A stretch of DNA of 64,000 bases from Dryomyza anilis. Taxonomy: Eukaryota; Arthropoda; Insecta; Diptera; Dryomyzidae. Location of the stretch: assembly GCA_951804985.1 (NCBI GenBank), contig OX638133.1:29165963-29229962 (forward strand), read 5' to 3'. The translations under genes and the position numbers were made by a program. This document shows, in pieces, positions 23,116-33,794 of this stretch. The notes beneath the pieces were generated by a model. It made no database searches, was not told where the DNA came from, and was given only the letters and a program-made list of their open reading frames with translations. The stretch's first letter is position 1. Every line of letters starts with the position of its first letter.

Positions 23116-23290
23116 CTACTGTGAAAAACTCTTCGGGAAAACTATACGGGGAAGAATTCTATGGGTAAGAATTATACTGGGAAAAATTCTACGGAAAGCA
23201 TTATAGGGTGAAAAATTCCGCGGAGAAGCACAGTCTGAGGATAATGTTCTTTGGGAAAAGTTATTTTGGCGGAGAATTATTTTTGTTTTG
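23116..23290. repeat. Degenerate GGGAAGAATTCTA-type minisatellite in the Helitron-like element
   Basis: Loose 20-22-bp units such as CTTCGGGAAAACTATACGGG, GAAGAATTCTATGGGTAAGA and ATTATACTGGGAAAAATTC. In reverse complement they resemble the units at 36540-38170 and 39480-41510. Confidence 0.6.
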
Positions 23291-23544
23291 GCTACTGCAT
23301 TTATAACACAAAAAAAAAGTCCACAGCAAGACACGGGTCCCTGCTAGTTAATAGATAAAATTTTATGAGTTTAGATCCAAATATATTAAAATTGCATAGG
23401 AATTGTTTTGAAAACATTGTTTGTAAAGTATTATTTTACATTTTAAGAAGTGAGTGAATGGCTATGAATTTCCACAAAGAAGTGGATGTAAAAAAACTGG
23501 AAGGAAGTTTTTCGATCCATATTCGTAAATATAGATCAGGAAGT

Positions 23545-24085
23545 TTGTAAAATAAAAAATATTTTTTTTTAACGATTTGATTTTTTTATTATACAACTTT
23601 TTAAATATAATTCAAATTTGAAATTTTTTTTCTTAGAAAAATTGTACTTCTCGGAAAATTTTGATATCTGGGATTTTTTTAGGGACATTTTAGGTTTTGA
23701 TTTTTTTTTTTAACTAATTTTTTTTTTACTAATCTTGAATTTGTAGCACATTTAAATTATTTTCAACAAAATAAAATTATACAAAATTTTTAATTGGATT
23801 TTACAAAAATTAACAAAAATTTAAATTTGAAACTTAATATTAAAATATTCTAACAAATTTAAATTAGTGTTTAAAATTTCTATTTACTTAAAATAACTTT
23901 TACTAAAAAAAATAGTAAAAAAAAAATCAAAACTTAAAAATGTCCCTAAAAAAATCCCAGATATCAAAATTTTCCGAAAAGTACAATTTTAAAAAAAAAA
24001 AAAATCAAATTTCAATTATAATTAAAAAGTTGTATAATAAAAAAAAAATCAAATCGTTCCAAAAAAAAAATATATTTTTTCTAAA
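23545..24085. mobile_element. Foldback element with arms of about 150 bp
   Basis: The left arm (about 23560-23720: AACGATTTGATTTTTTTATT, ATACAACTTTTTAA, TTCTCGGAAAATTTTGATAT, CTGGGATTTTTTTAGGGACA) is repeated inverted at 23930-24075 (TGTCCCTAAAAAAATCCCAG, ATATCAAAATTTTCCGAAAA, GTTGTATAATAA, AAATCAAATCGTT). The inner part is A/T-homopolymer-rich. The small open frame here is low-complexity. Confidence 0.8.
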
Positions 24086-24439
24086 TAATTTTTTTACAAT
24101 AAATATAAAATTGATCAAAAAAACAAAAAAAAAAAACAAATAAAAATATTCTTAAAAACAAATCCTAAATTTACAAAAAAAATACAATATTTCTAAAAAA
24201 AAAAACAAATTTAATTTATAATCAAATGCTCACTAAAAAAAAAGCTCCACTCTTTGTTCGCCAACTTCTTTTATTCCCACATAAAATTCTTGAGATTCTT
24301 TTACATAGTTCTTTTTTTTCTGCAATATTCTGCCAAACGCCCATGGTTGTCTGACACAACCTCAGACCCGCCCTCTCTCGTTTGTCCATTGAAAACTGGT
24401 CAAATAACTTCTGCGCAAGCGTCAAAAGACGTGGTTTTT

Positions 24440-24850
24440 CTAACGTTTATTTGGCCAACATTTTTGCGGAATTAGCAACAACAACAATACCCAACCAACA
24501 GAAGCAGCAGCAGAACCAGCAACATTGATCAGACGTCGCCATCACACATGAGCGACTGCCATAGAAGACAACGCCATCTGGCGGTGTCATTAAGAAACTC
24601 ACTCTCACTGCAGAGAACCACGACGCAGCCGCAGCCGCCGCTGTCGCATCCACATTTGCAAACGGCCTCTAACGACCTTCCGACGCGGCGTCGTCGGGTT
24701 GTTGCGGTTGCCATCGTTTGACGTCGTTTTTGTGTGGCTCGTCCAACGTGCGCGACGCAGAACGTGTTTCAGAAGCTCGATCAAATTCTGATGGCAACTC
24801 AGTGGCAAATCAGAACACTTCAACTGGAAGGTATTACAGTGGTATTGACT
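24440..24850. promoter_or_regulatory. GC-balanced single-copy island in intron 2, candidate enhancer
   Basis: This stands out sharply from A/T runs on both sides. It contains CAGCAGCAG and CAACAACAA runs, GACGTCGCCATC and GCCGCCGC at 24634-24641, which matches the GCCGNCGC Mad consensus. Frames on the minus strand are open but have no bounded splice structure or domain. Confidence 0.22.
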
Positions 24851-25660
24851 AATGGAAGGTGATTGATTTTTTTTTTTTATATGTAGACCGTTTTTTTTTT
24901 ATTATTTATTTATAATATTAAATTTCATGAAATTTAAAGTTCAGAGTTTAATTCGTAGTTGCAGCTTACAAAATAAACAATCAAAATCCAAATGAAATCA
25001 TGAGGTATATAGTGTGATATATGCAGATTTACTTTAATTAGAAAAAAAATTATTTATATTCAGAAACACAATCAGTTGGAGACCAATTTAAAAAAAAAAA
25101 TCATGATTTATGTTACGACTCAAATTGTCGTTTTCAATAAACTATAATGATACGAAAACGATAGGGTTTTCATTAAAAACGAACCTATCAGGAATGATAT
25201 CGTTGATATCGTAAATGGTTTTATTTTCAATAAACAAATTTTATTTGTTAAGAAAATTTTATTTTTTGATAAAAATTCTAACGAAACACAGCTAAAATTT
25301 CAAAAAGTTTGAGTTTTATATCGAAAATTTTCAAATTCAAACTAAAATCAGTTTTATTCCGGTTATAATTTAAAATTATAAATCAACTGACTATAAAATA
25401 AACATATATCATGGTTGTAAATATATAATAGACATCTGCACAAATGGTTTTGAAGTTTCATCTGCAAATATGCACTACCGTACTCTACAGTTTTGAATAC
25501 ATTTCGGAAATGACAATCGACAGTATTATGTTGAAGTCTCTCTGAGCCACTTCACTTCACTGCAGTATTTGTTTCATTGGTGTCAAGTACTGTCAAAACA
25601 TCAAGCCATTCAAAATATACATTTGTAAAACAAAAAATAAATAATGAAAATATCGATTAT
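24851..25660. other. AT-rich intron sequence, nothing recognised
   Basis: No gene or clear repeat. Confidence 0.45.
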
Positions 25661-25666
25661 TCGATT

Positions 25667-26060
25667 ATATAATCGATAGGTGCTTTGAAAACAAACAATA
25701 AATGCCCTTACATCACTATTTTATCTTGCACCAATAAAAAGTTATAGCAAAAAAACGTAAAGATTCGCCCTTTTGGCATGACAAGATTTTTAATTTTTCA
25801 AATAGTGATGTAAAGGCATTAATTATTTGTTTTTAAAGCACATATCGATTGGCATCATTATTTAAAAAATAATTTGTCAAACATTAATTTGCCATTTGTG
25901 ATTCGCAAGAAAAATATTTGGTACAATATTTTTAAATAACGATGCCAATCGATAGGTGCTTTGAAAACAATTAATTAATTCTTTGACATAACTATTTTAT
26001 CTTGCACCAATAAAGAGTTATAGCAAAAATACAAAAATATTTGCGTTTCACAAAATCCAT
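25667..26060. repeat. Repeat segment occurring three times, one copy inverted
   Basis: ATCGATAGGTGCTTTGAAAA with CTATTTTATCTTGCACCAAT and AGTTATAGCAAAAA occurs at 25671-25760 and 25947-26032. An inverted relative (AATAGTGATGTAAAGGCATT ... AAAGCACATATCGATTGGCA) lies at 25801-25857. This is probably a small foldback transposon plus a partial duplicate. Confidence 0.65.
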
Positions 26061-26209
26061 ATTTATAATTCAGTAAGTTGTCAAAAGCCAAAGATAATTT
26101 ATATACGTTATAGTAATTGATGAATAAATCAAAATAACAAAATAAATATAAGAAAAAATAAATTTTACAAATTTTTAAAGTACTTCAAACTTTAAAATTT
26201 GATTTCCCA

Positions 26210-26400
26210 ATATTTTTAAAAAAGCATGGCAGTGACGATATCTTGTTAATGAATTTGAATGTGCGATAAATTACAAAAATTATAATCGATAAAGCAACGA
26301 TATCGAACTTTTTTCTCGAAGTTCTTCGATAAAAATTCGAGGCATCGAAGACCTCGAGACATGAAAGTCTGGAAAGCAGTTCATTTCAGTATTTGAATTT
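26210..26400. repeat. Single copy of the TCGAGGCATCGAAG repeat family
   Basis: Contains ATAATCGATAAAGCAACGAT and AAATTCGAGGCATCGAAGA, matching the ends of the units at 29165-29920. Confidence 0.6.
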
Positions 26401-26419
26401 TTATTGCACATCATCATAA

Positions 26420-26729
26420 GCCGCGGTAGCTCAGTGGTTAGTGCGTTGGACTGCGAGCCGAAAGGTACTCGGTTCAAGCCTAGACTGGGGCTAACAACAT
26501 CTTTTCATATAAACATTTTTCTACACCGCGCTACCTATCGGCAGTAAATGGCAAACCTACGAGAGTAAAACATTGCCTATGAAAAGCTCTCACCCGCCGT
26601 TCGGATTCGGCAATAAACTGTAGGTCCCACCACTTTGTGTACAAATATAACACGCACTGCTCAAAATGGTGAGAGAGCTCGGCCTAAGTTCTTATAGGAC
26701 TGTAGTGCCAAACTAAATTTATTATTATT
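26420..26729 (+). mobile_element. Complete tRNA-derived SINE (310 bp) with 10-bp target-site duplication
   Basis: The head starts CCGCGG then TAGCTCAGTGG (box A) and has GGTTCAAGCC (box B) 44 nt later, as in RNA polymerase III promoters of tRNAs. It does not fold as a tRNA: the acceptor ends do not pair and the anticodon stem has mismatches. About 230 bp of tRNA-unrelated body follow, ending in an ATTATTATT tail. The direct repeat ATCATCATAA flanks it exactly (26410-26419 and 26730-26739), direct evidence of retrotransposition. Perfect boxes and duplication suggest recent insertion. A diverged relative is at 57003-57157. Confidence 0.9.
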
Positions 26730-26739
26730 ATCATCATAA

Positions 26740-27655
26740 ACCTCTTCACTGCAGTTTTGTTTGTGTTTTTATTTGACAGTACTTGGTGCTTTGTTGTTGT
26801 GAGCAAGACATTCATATGATTTTCAAGCATAGAGTTGACGACAGTAAATGTTTTGAAACGAAGTGCATGTCTTGAAGTGGGTTTCAAATGTACTTGTGCA
26901 GCTGTCGAATATAAAACTCATCAAATAAATTTTGAAAATGCCAATTTTTCAAATGTCAATTTTTGAATTTTAGCGCCTTTTAGGAGACGTGCCCGATATG
27001 AAAATATATATATATTCTTGAACAGCATCACTTAGACCGTCAGTCTGTCACATACACAATAAATTTCTTCAAATTTCTAATTTCTTTAAAAGAATGTCGA
27101 CTAATTTTGGAATATTACAAACTGTGCATCATCTTACTTTTTCGATTTTTTGCCTATTTTGTAAATGCATTTAAATGTATGTTGTGTAGTGCAATTTGGG
27201 AAAATATGAATACTACTTTCAAATGACATTAACATTTTAAAAAATATTATATTTATTGGACAATGTTGGTTAATTGGAACCAATATTAGCACCCCCTCAT
27301 GTGGAGAAATTAATTTAACGAAAGACATTAATATTTTTAAACAATTTGTTATAATAAATGGTGACCAGGTAGCAATGATAGTTTTTCCAATTGATATTTT
27401 TCAGCAGCTGTCAAAGCTACCAATGACATACAGCTGTCAAAATATTTTGTTAGGTTTGCCATATCATCCTGCATCGTTGCTGTGCGCAACTGAACACAGA
27501 AATCAGTATGATGAACGATATACGATGAACGGACATTGATAAATAAAATATTTATATAAATATTAAATGGAAAAAATTTTAAAAACAGCAATTTTTATAG
27601 TTTTAATACTACAAAGATGATATTTAAAATCGAATTTAGCATAGAACATAGCATT
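26740..27655. other. Intron 2 sequence, no gene
   Basis: AT-rich. 26890-26960 shares CATCAAATAAATTTTGAAAA with the arms of the palindromic element at 27659. Small open frames are not supported. Confidence 0.4.
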
Positions 27656-27658
27656 TGT

Positions 27659-27924
27659 ACATATCGTCGTTGTAGAACGAAAAGTCATCAAATACATTTT
27701 CGAAATGTCAAACATACATTTACAAAAATATTTATATATCGGTCAATTTTTAATCGATGATCTCAATTTTTTTACCACATGATAAGAAAATGTTAATCTA
27801 TCCATTGATATTTCAACTTTAAAAATGCAACATTTACTTTTTATAATATTAATCAACAAACTCGAAATTTAAGTTTTTCATAAAAATGTATTTGGTGACT
27901 TTTCGTGCTACAACGACGATATAT
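27659..27924. mobile_element. Palindromic-end MITE, 266 bp with TIRs of about 40 bp
   Basis: ATATCGTCGTTGTAGAACGA and AAAGTCATCAAATACATTTT at the left end are mirrored by AAAATGTATTTGGTGACTTT and TCGTGCTACAACGACGATAT at the right end. Confidence 0.82.
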
Positions 27925-28019
27925 TAATTTTGATGAAAACACTTTTTTAGAATTTCAAAAAATATTTTACTTTAATTTTTTTCTACTGGTATCTTTAAAA
28001 GCATCTTTCCTAGTGGGCT

Positions 28020-28660
28020 GGATGCTCATGGATTCACGCGTGGCATCTTTGCATGTGGTTAAGCATTTCACCGATCATCAGCACCACCAGCAGCAGCAAC
28101 ATTACCACAACAACAACAACCACAAGAACATTGACAGCAACCACAATGTAGATTTGAACGACAGAAAAACCACTTCAAACGACGTCTAGCGATCAGACGT
28201 CATGATCGTTGGCCAAGTCAACAAATACGAATGCGGCTAAGAAGGTCTCAACCGGTCAAGATCGTCTCCGGTTTGTTTTGCTGTTTATGTTGTATATGTT
28301 GTTGTTGTTTTTGTTGTTGTATTTGCTGCTATTAGAGCGGGCTATGTATTCGAACTGCCCCGAGCGCATTTTTCGAATTTCAAATGAAACCTGAGAGATT
28401 TTCGTGGTACTTTGACAGCAACAACGAAATGTCAACCTGCGACCGCAAAACCATCGACGACAGTAACAACAACGATTACTTGCATATTTTAGTCGCACAG
28501 CAGCCGAGAAAAAGGCGCTTTAAGCCGCTCTGCGCTGCTGCTGCCAATTTTCGAATAACTTGTGGCGCCACTTGACAGTTTTTGTTTTATATTTTTTTTT
28601 CTTTTTACTTTAGTAATTTGCACATTTTTAATGGCGGCGCCGGATAACAGCGCGAAGACA
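28020..28660. other. GC-balanced CAG/CAA-rich island in intron 2
   Basis: Includes CACCAGCAGCAGCAAC and GTTGTTGTTTTTGTTG runs. Frames of 60-95 codons are open on both strands but none has a domain. It may be regulatory or may simply be ordinary unique intron. Confidence 0.3.
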
Positions 28661-29164
28661 ATCACAATAATTACTGAAAGTGAGTTTTTCTTCATTTGTA
28701 TTATTAGCGGTTTTAATAATAAAAAAAAAATAATATCGTCTCGGCAGCACAGTCAATGCAAAAAGTTTGTGGACCATTGATGGCACTAACGGAAATAAAA
28801 CGAAAACAATAAAATTTGAATAAAATAAAAATAGAATCAATGGCCCGAAACTATCGAACAAATTAGCCGGGAGCTTCAATTTTATTATGGTTTATTTGAA
28901 AGTTGTCTTATGAAAATATTTGACAGAAATCGGTACATCAAATTAAACTTAAAATGCGTCTATTTATTTAATTTAAAAAATATATTTAGCATTAAAACTA
29001 AAAAAACATGAATTAAAACTTTTACCAAGGCCATTAAGCATTTTCAACCGTGTCAATTTGAAATCGCATTAAAACTCTATATAAAAAAACGGTGCGTATA
29101 AAAATTATTTATTTCGAATTCATCAAAACACCTCAGAGCATGTTCTTATCTAGTATGCCATTCG

Positions 29165-29920
29165 TATCGATGTCGTTACGAGATCAATGCGAGTAGATGG
29201 AGAAAACACAAGATATCGGCCACGTTCTCGTAACGATATCGAGCGTCAAATATGACCTACATGGTAGGTAAATATCGATACGTTCTGTCGGAGTTTTCTT
29301 GATACGAGAAATTTTTCGAAATTGGAACGATATCGAAGAAAAAAATGATAATACTTCGAGATTGGTGCGAAAAATATTGCAATTTCGATGTGATAAATGT
29401 TTATATATCGCAGTATTTTAAAGAATTTTAATCTACGATAAATTTTAAAAATTAAAATCGAGAAAACAACGAGATCGAACATTTTTTATCGAAGTTATTT
29501 GAGGAAGCTTCGAGGCATCGAAGGAGTCCTACTTACTTTGTCATTTGTTTCGATAACGTTATGAAATCAATGCGAGAAGAAGGAGAATTAACGAGATTTT
29601 TGACACTTTCTCATACCGATATCGAACGTTAAATTGGACCTACATACATGGAAGATATCGTTGCGTTCTGTTGGAGTTTTCTCAATACGAGAATTTTTTT
29701 GAAATCGGAACGATATCGAAGGAAAAATGATCAAAGTTCAATATTGCTACGAAAAATATTACAATAACGGTGCGAGAAATGTTTATATATTGTATTTTGT
29801 TAATAAATTTTAATGTACGAGAAATTTTCAAAATTAGAAACGACGAAGCAACGATACCAAAGTTATTCGAGAAAAATCGAGGCATCGGAAGTCTCCGAAA
29901 CATGACAGACTGGATATTAA
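29165..29920 (+). repeat. Two tandem units of about 375 bp (TCGATATCGAA family)
   Basis: Unit 1 (29165-29535) and unit 2 (29536-29920) share, in order: ATCAATGCGAG, CGATATCGA(A/G)CGT, GACCTACAT, TTCTGT(C/T)GGAGTTTTCT, GAACGATATCGAAG, AAATGTTTATATAT, ATTTTAAT and TCGAGGCATCG. Opposite-strand copies lie at 33795-34920. Confidence 0.8.
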
Positions 29921-30824
29921 ATTTGAATAAAAATTTCAAAATGAACCAATTATGTTTTTTGGTTTCCGATTTCATAATTGGTTTCGAAATCAATATTATA
30001 ACTCTTTTCGATTTAACGTGGAGTTTAATATTGTTACGAAAAGATGTAATTTGCTACACTGTGCAAGCAATCAACAATAATAAATGAGACGCAAGACTAT
30101 TCAGCGCACTAAGCAATGTGTTAGAAAGAGATGGAAGATCATTCAGCGTACTGAGTAATGTGCGAGAAGAGATGGAAGATTAGCACATTAAAACACATGA
30201 GTGCGAATGAGATGCCAATAGCATGCGTCATTCACGAAACGAGTAGAAGGTTCTCGAAACAAGTCAAAGCTTCTCGAAACATGTCGAACTGTCAAACTGT
30301 CAAAACGTGTCCCACTTTAACCCAGGCTCCCATACATAAGTACAGATTTTAATCTTTCATGTGATATTAAAAATATATAAATCACGACAACTTAATATAA
30401 TATTAATATATTAATTAATTAATTTTAAAAAGTGTTTCGAATAAATGTAGTATTACTTTTAAATAAGTTCTTAATCTTTAAAATGACGTTATTCATTTAC
30501 ATTAACTTGTCTTTCATATCAGAACTTAAAGAGTGATTGGCATAAACAAAGTAAAAGAAAATTAGAATTAAAGATCTAATTTTACATAATATAGAAAAAT
30601 ATATGATTTTTTTACGTAATAACTTTTAAAAAAACTTTAGGCTATATCAAAAAGATGAGTATGAGATATTGATTAGGATCTTGAGGTCCATCCGAAAATA
30701 ATAATAAGATCGCAGATAATTTCTACAAACAGTATAGAAATTTGTTGAGCCTATAAAATATTTTATGTTAACTTTTAAAAGTTAACGATATCCTAATGTT
30801 GTCAGAAAAGTTATTCAAAAGGTA
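29921..30824. other. Intron 2 sequence with small repeat fragments
   Basis: 30225-30300 has repeated CTCGAAACA(A/T)GTC words. 30525-30600 is a fragment of the foldback at 45960-46960 and 30630-30735 is the end of family D. No gene. Confidence 0.4.
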
Positions 30825-31139
30825 CACACAGAAAATACTCTTTTGGCATGAGGAAGAATGAAAAAGTTAGTTGTACCAACTAACTTCATTCGGTTAAATC
30901 GAATGGTTTACAAATTTGCTCGTGGAACTGCCAGATTAGCCTATCCACTTGAAATATTAGTCTATACACACTCCTAATGGTTCTAAATCTGTACTAAATT
31001 GTTCTAAAACAGTTCAAAATCGGTTAGAGTACAAACTACAATTCTTTTCATTTCGACAATAAGAACCGACTAAGCAGTTTAGAGAACCGAATGAGTAGGT
31101 TGGGCAAAGAGTTGGTTGTTACAACAAATGTTCTGTGTG
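30825..31139. mobile_element. MITE family A, copy 5 (315 bp)
   Basis: Starts CACACAGAAAATACTC after TA and ends TTCTGTGTG before GA (a TA duplication with one change, or an imprecise end). Core as in the other copies. Confidence 0.9.
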
Positions 31140-31379
31140 GACTATTAATGGGATTTAATTGAATTACATTAACTTTGACTTGAACGATTTAAATTCGTTT
31201 GTCATGGCAATAATTTTGAACTCGTTAGGATAAAAAATTTGTAGATTAAAAAAAAAATAAATACCACAATTCTATTTATTATTTAACAGTTCTTGATATT
31301 TCATTATTTATTTTTCATAGTTGTTCAATAAAGCATTATTTTTTGTAAATTCATACAAAAAAAAACTCAAGTTGAAAAC

Positions 31380-31830
31380 TATCTGCTCTGACTGTAAATC
31401 GATACCTTTTCCACAGATGTATCTGTGCATTGTATCTGTTGTATTGCATTACGATTTAACCTGTCACCGCGTTGCGTTGAGTGAACGAGGTTGCATTTGC
31501 GAAGCTGTCTCCGGCGGTGATCGATTTGATAATACGACAGACATTACAACAAATCAACTTAAAAACTCTCAGCAAATGGCATCGCATCGCATTGAATTGA
31601 AATTGAAATGAATGCAGTTAGCAGTTGCATTCCATGCGACGAACGGCGGACGCGTCGCGGCATGGTATGCAGTTAATTAGCGCAATAAAATGAAGGGGTC
31701 GCCAATAAATCTAATTGAGTGTTTCGCACCCCGCCGACCCACCATAATCGAGAGCAGCAGCAAAGTTGGCGATCAATCGTCGATCGATCGATGGAGCAGT
31801 ACAAATGATCACTAACCAGAGAGAGAGAGC
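31380..31830. promoter_or_regulatory. Single-copy island in intron 2, candidate cis-regulatory module
   Basis: Composition is balanced and there is no repeat. It contains homeodomain-type words (GTTAATTAGCGCAATAAAA at about 31673-31691 and CCAATAAATCTAATTGAG at about 31702-31719) and a run of ATCGATCGATCGATGG at 31778. An open frame at 31321-31611 lacks any domain. Regulation is inferred from composition and motifs only. Confidence 0.25.
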
Positions 31831-32179
31831 TCTGACTGTATTTAATCTGAGTGGATTACTACTGAAATTATAATGGATTTCCTTATGTAATGAGCAAAAG
31901 ATTATAAGGAAAAAAACAAATGTGATTAAATTATGAACAAAAAAATCGTGGAAAAATGCGGTAGGTTTGATATGATCTGAAGTCAAACTAATTTGTAGTG
32001 ACTAAGAAGAATCAAAACTAAGAAGGCCTAGTAGAAATTTACCCTATTCGCAAAAACTTGTTCGGAACCAGAACATATTGCTCAGGTAATTGGTAGGTTG
32101 GAAATACTATTGATCAGTTTCCTATTATGAACAGGTAATAAACCCTTTTGAAATATCGTTTACGGTTATATAGAACCTA

Positions 32180-32475
32180 CACACAGAAAAATAATCTTTT
32201 GGCATGAATGAAAAAGTTAGTTGTACCTACTAACTTCATTCGGTTAAATTGAATGGTTTAAAAATTTGCTGGCGGAACTGCCATATTAGCCTATACACTT
32301 GTAAAATTAGTCTATACACACACCTAATGGTTCTAAATCTGTACTAAATTGTTCTAAAACAGTTCGAAATTGGTTGCAGTACAAACAACAACTCTTTTTA
32401 TTTTGACAATAACAACCGACTAAGCGGTTAAGAGAACCGAATAAGTTGGTTGGGCCAACAAATCGCTATTGTGTG
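32180..32475. mobile_element. MITE family A, copy 6 (296 bp)
   Basis: Starts CACACAGAAAAATAATC and ends TATTGTGTG, with TA immediately outside both ends. Confidence 0.9.
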
Positions 32476-33790
32476 TATACATAGTTTCAAAATAACGTTG
32501 CCGGTTCAGTTCCTTTTCCAAAATCATTATATGCGATAACTGCTTATGATACCAGTCAAATTTATATTAGTTAAATAGGATTTCTTGGTTTTATTGACTT
32601 TTCTAGAACCAGTGCAAATTAAAAATGCCGGAAAACAATATTTTATACTGTAATACATATAACTTATATGAATAACTGATAAAATATATAAATAAAAATA
32701 AAATGACAATAATCATATTCATGTCACATGTCAAGTATTAACAAATAAAGTTCTTAAGACATACCATTATTCATTTAAAAAAAACTAACATTTCAACATA
32801 CTGCAAATGTGTTTTGCATATTTTTAATTTTTTTTTATTTTCCACTAGTTTTATTTCTTGTCATGTTAGATATAAACATGACATTTAATTTAAAAGTTCT
32901 GAAATCCAATGCTTTTTCAACATGTCACGAAAGAACACAGCGAAAACACCCACCAAATATGCTACATCTTTATTTGTAAAATGCTGACATGTGATATTAT
33001 TGTATTGTAACCCCAATTTACAAAAATGTCATCTTGAGTCGCTGACAAAAATAGAGCAATTTGGTGTGAGAAATTAAACAAACTTTAAATTATACTAAAA
33101 GCATTCGAGGAAAATATTTTAAATTCCTACTTTTATACTATGAAATACTCTTATAGTATCAAAAAAAAAAAATGGAAAAGTGTATATTCCAAATCTAGTA
33201 AACCAAATAAAAGGCCGACTATTGTCTAAACTTTTAGTATTATGAAACTGAAAATGTCCTCTTTTAGATATAAATATATTAAAAAGTATAGGACTATTAA
33301 AATTGATTAGTATACTAAATTAGTTTGGTTAATTAAGAGACATATTGCCTTTAAAATATTTTTGAAAAACTAATTTTCAACAGTATTGTATTTGTTTTAT
33401 TCTAAGAAGTGGTTTAAAGGAATTTTCTTCAAAAAGAGATGTATTTGGAAAAAACCAAATGTATTTGAAAAATATTGAGTACGCCTTGAAAATTAGCAGC
33501 CGCGAATTATATACAATTGTTGTACGGATGTAAAAAAAAAACATAGTAGTGTAAATGAAATCTGTCATTCAAATGGCGAGGTGAATTTTGTGAAGATGGA
33601 TTTATGAATTGTGAATTTTATATTTTGAATATGGAATACGTGTTTAGAATTTAAAATTAATTTAAAAGTTTTTTAGTTATGTTACTGGAGATTTTTAGAG
33701 ATTAATAACAAAAAAAAAAAAAAAATAAAGCTTTACTTTAAATCATAGACAATTTATTTTTTTAAAGAAAGACAATATTTTTCCATTCCA
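32476..33790. other. AT-rich intron sequence, nothing firm
   Basis: 33090-33320 has recurrent TATACTA/TAGTAT words suggesting an old palindromic element, but I could not set boundaries. Confidence 0.35.
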
Positions 33791-33794
33791 TTTC

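Larger units (their letters stand above)
21846..23347 (+). mobile_element. Non-autonomous Helitron-like element with internal minisatellite
   Basis: The left part (TCTAATGAATTTCTACTATA, TATGTATGTCTGTTCC, AAAACGGCTGAACCGAATTG, TATCTCGGTGAGATTGTTG, GGGCGTGGTACTCCC) resembles the head found on many insect Helitron-like and related elements. The right end is GACACGGGTCCCTGCTAG at 23347, followed by T. A 5' TC after A and a 3' CTAG before T are Helitron terminal signatures. I find only a weak subterminal hairpin (AGCA...TGCT). The interior is the 15-bp array annotated separately. No Rep/Helicase is encoded. The 5' boundary is less sure than the 3'. Confidence 0.55.

Noticed and set aside
26420..26495. 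tRNA-like sequence with perfect A and B boxes
   Set aside because: The acceptor ends do not pair, the anticodon stem has mismatches, and it is continuous with a 310-bp unit flanked by a target duplication. It is a SINE head, not a tRNA gene.
27905..28189. Plus-strand frame with a hydrophobic segment and H/Q/N runs
   Set aside because: It begins inside the palindromic element ending at 27924 and continues into trinucleotide repeats; no domain or conserved start.
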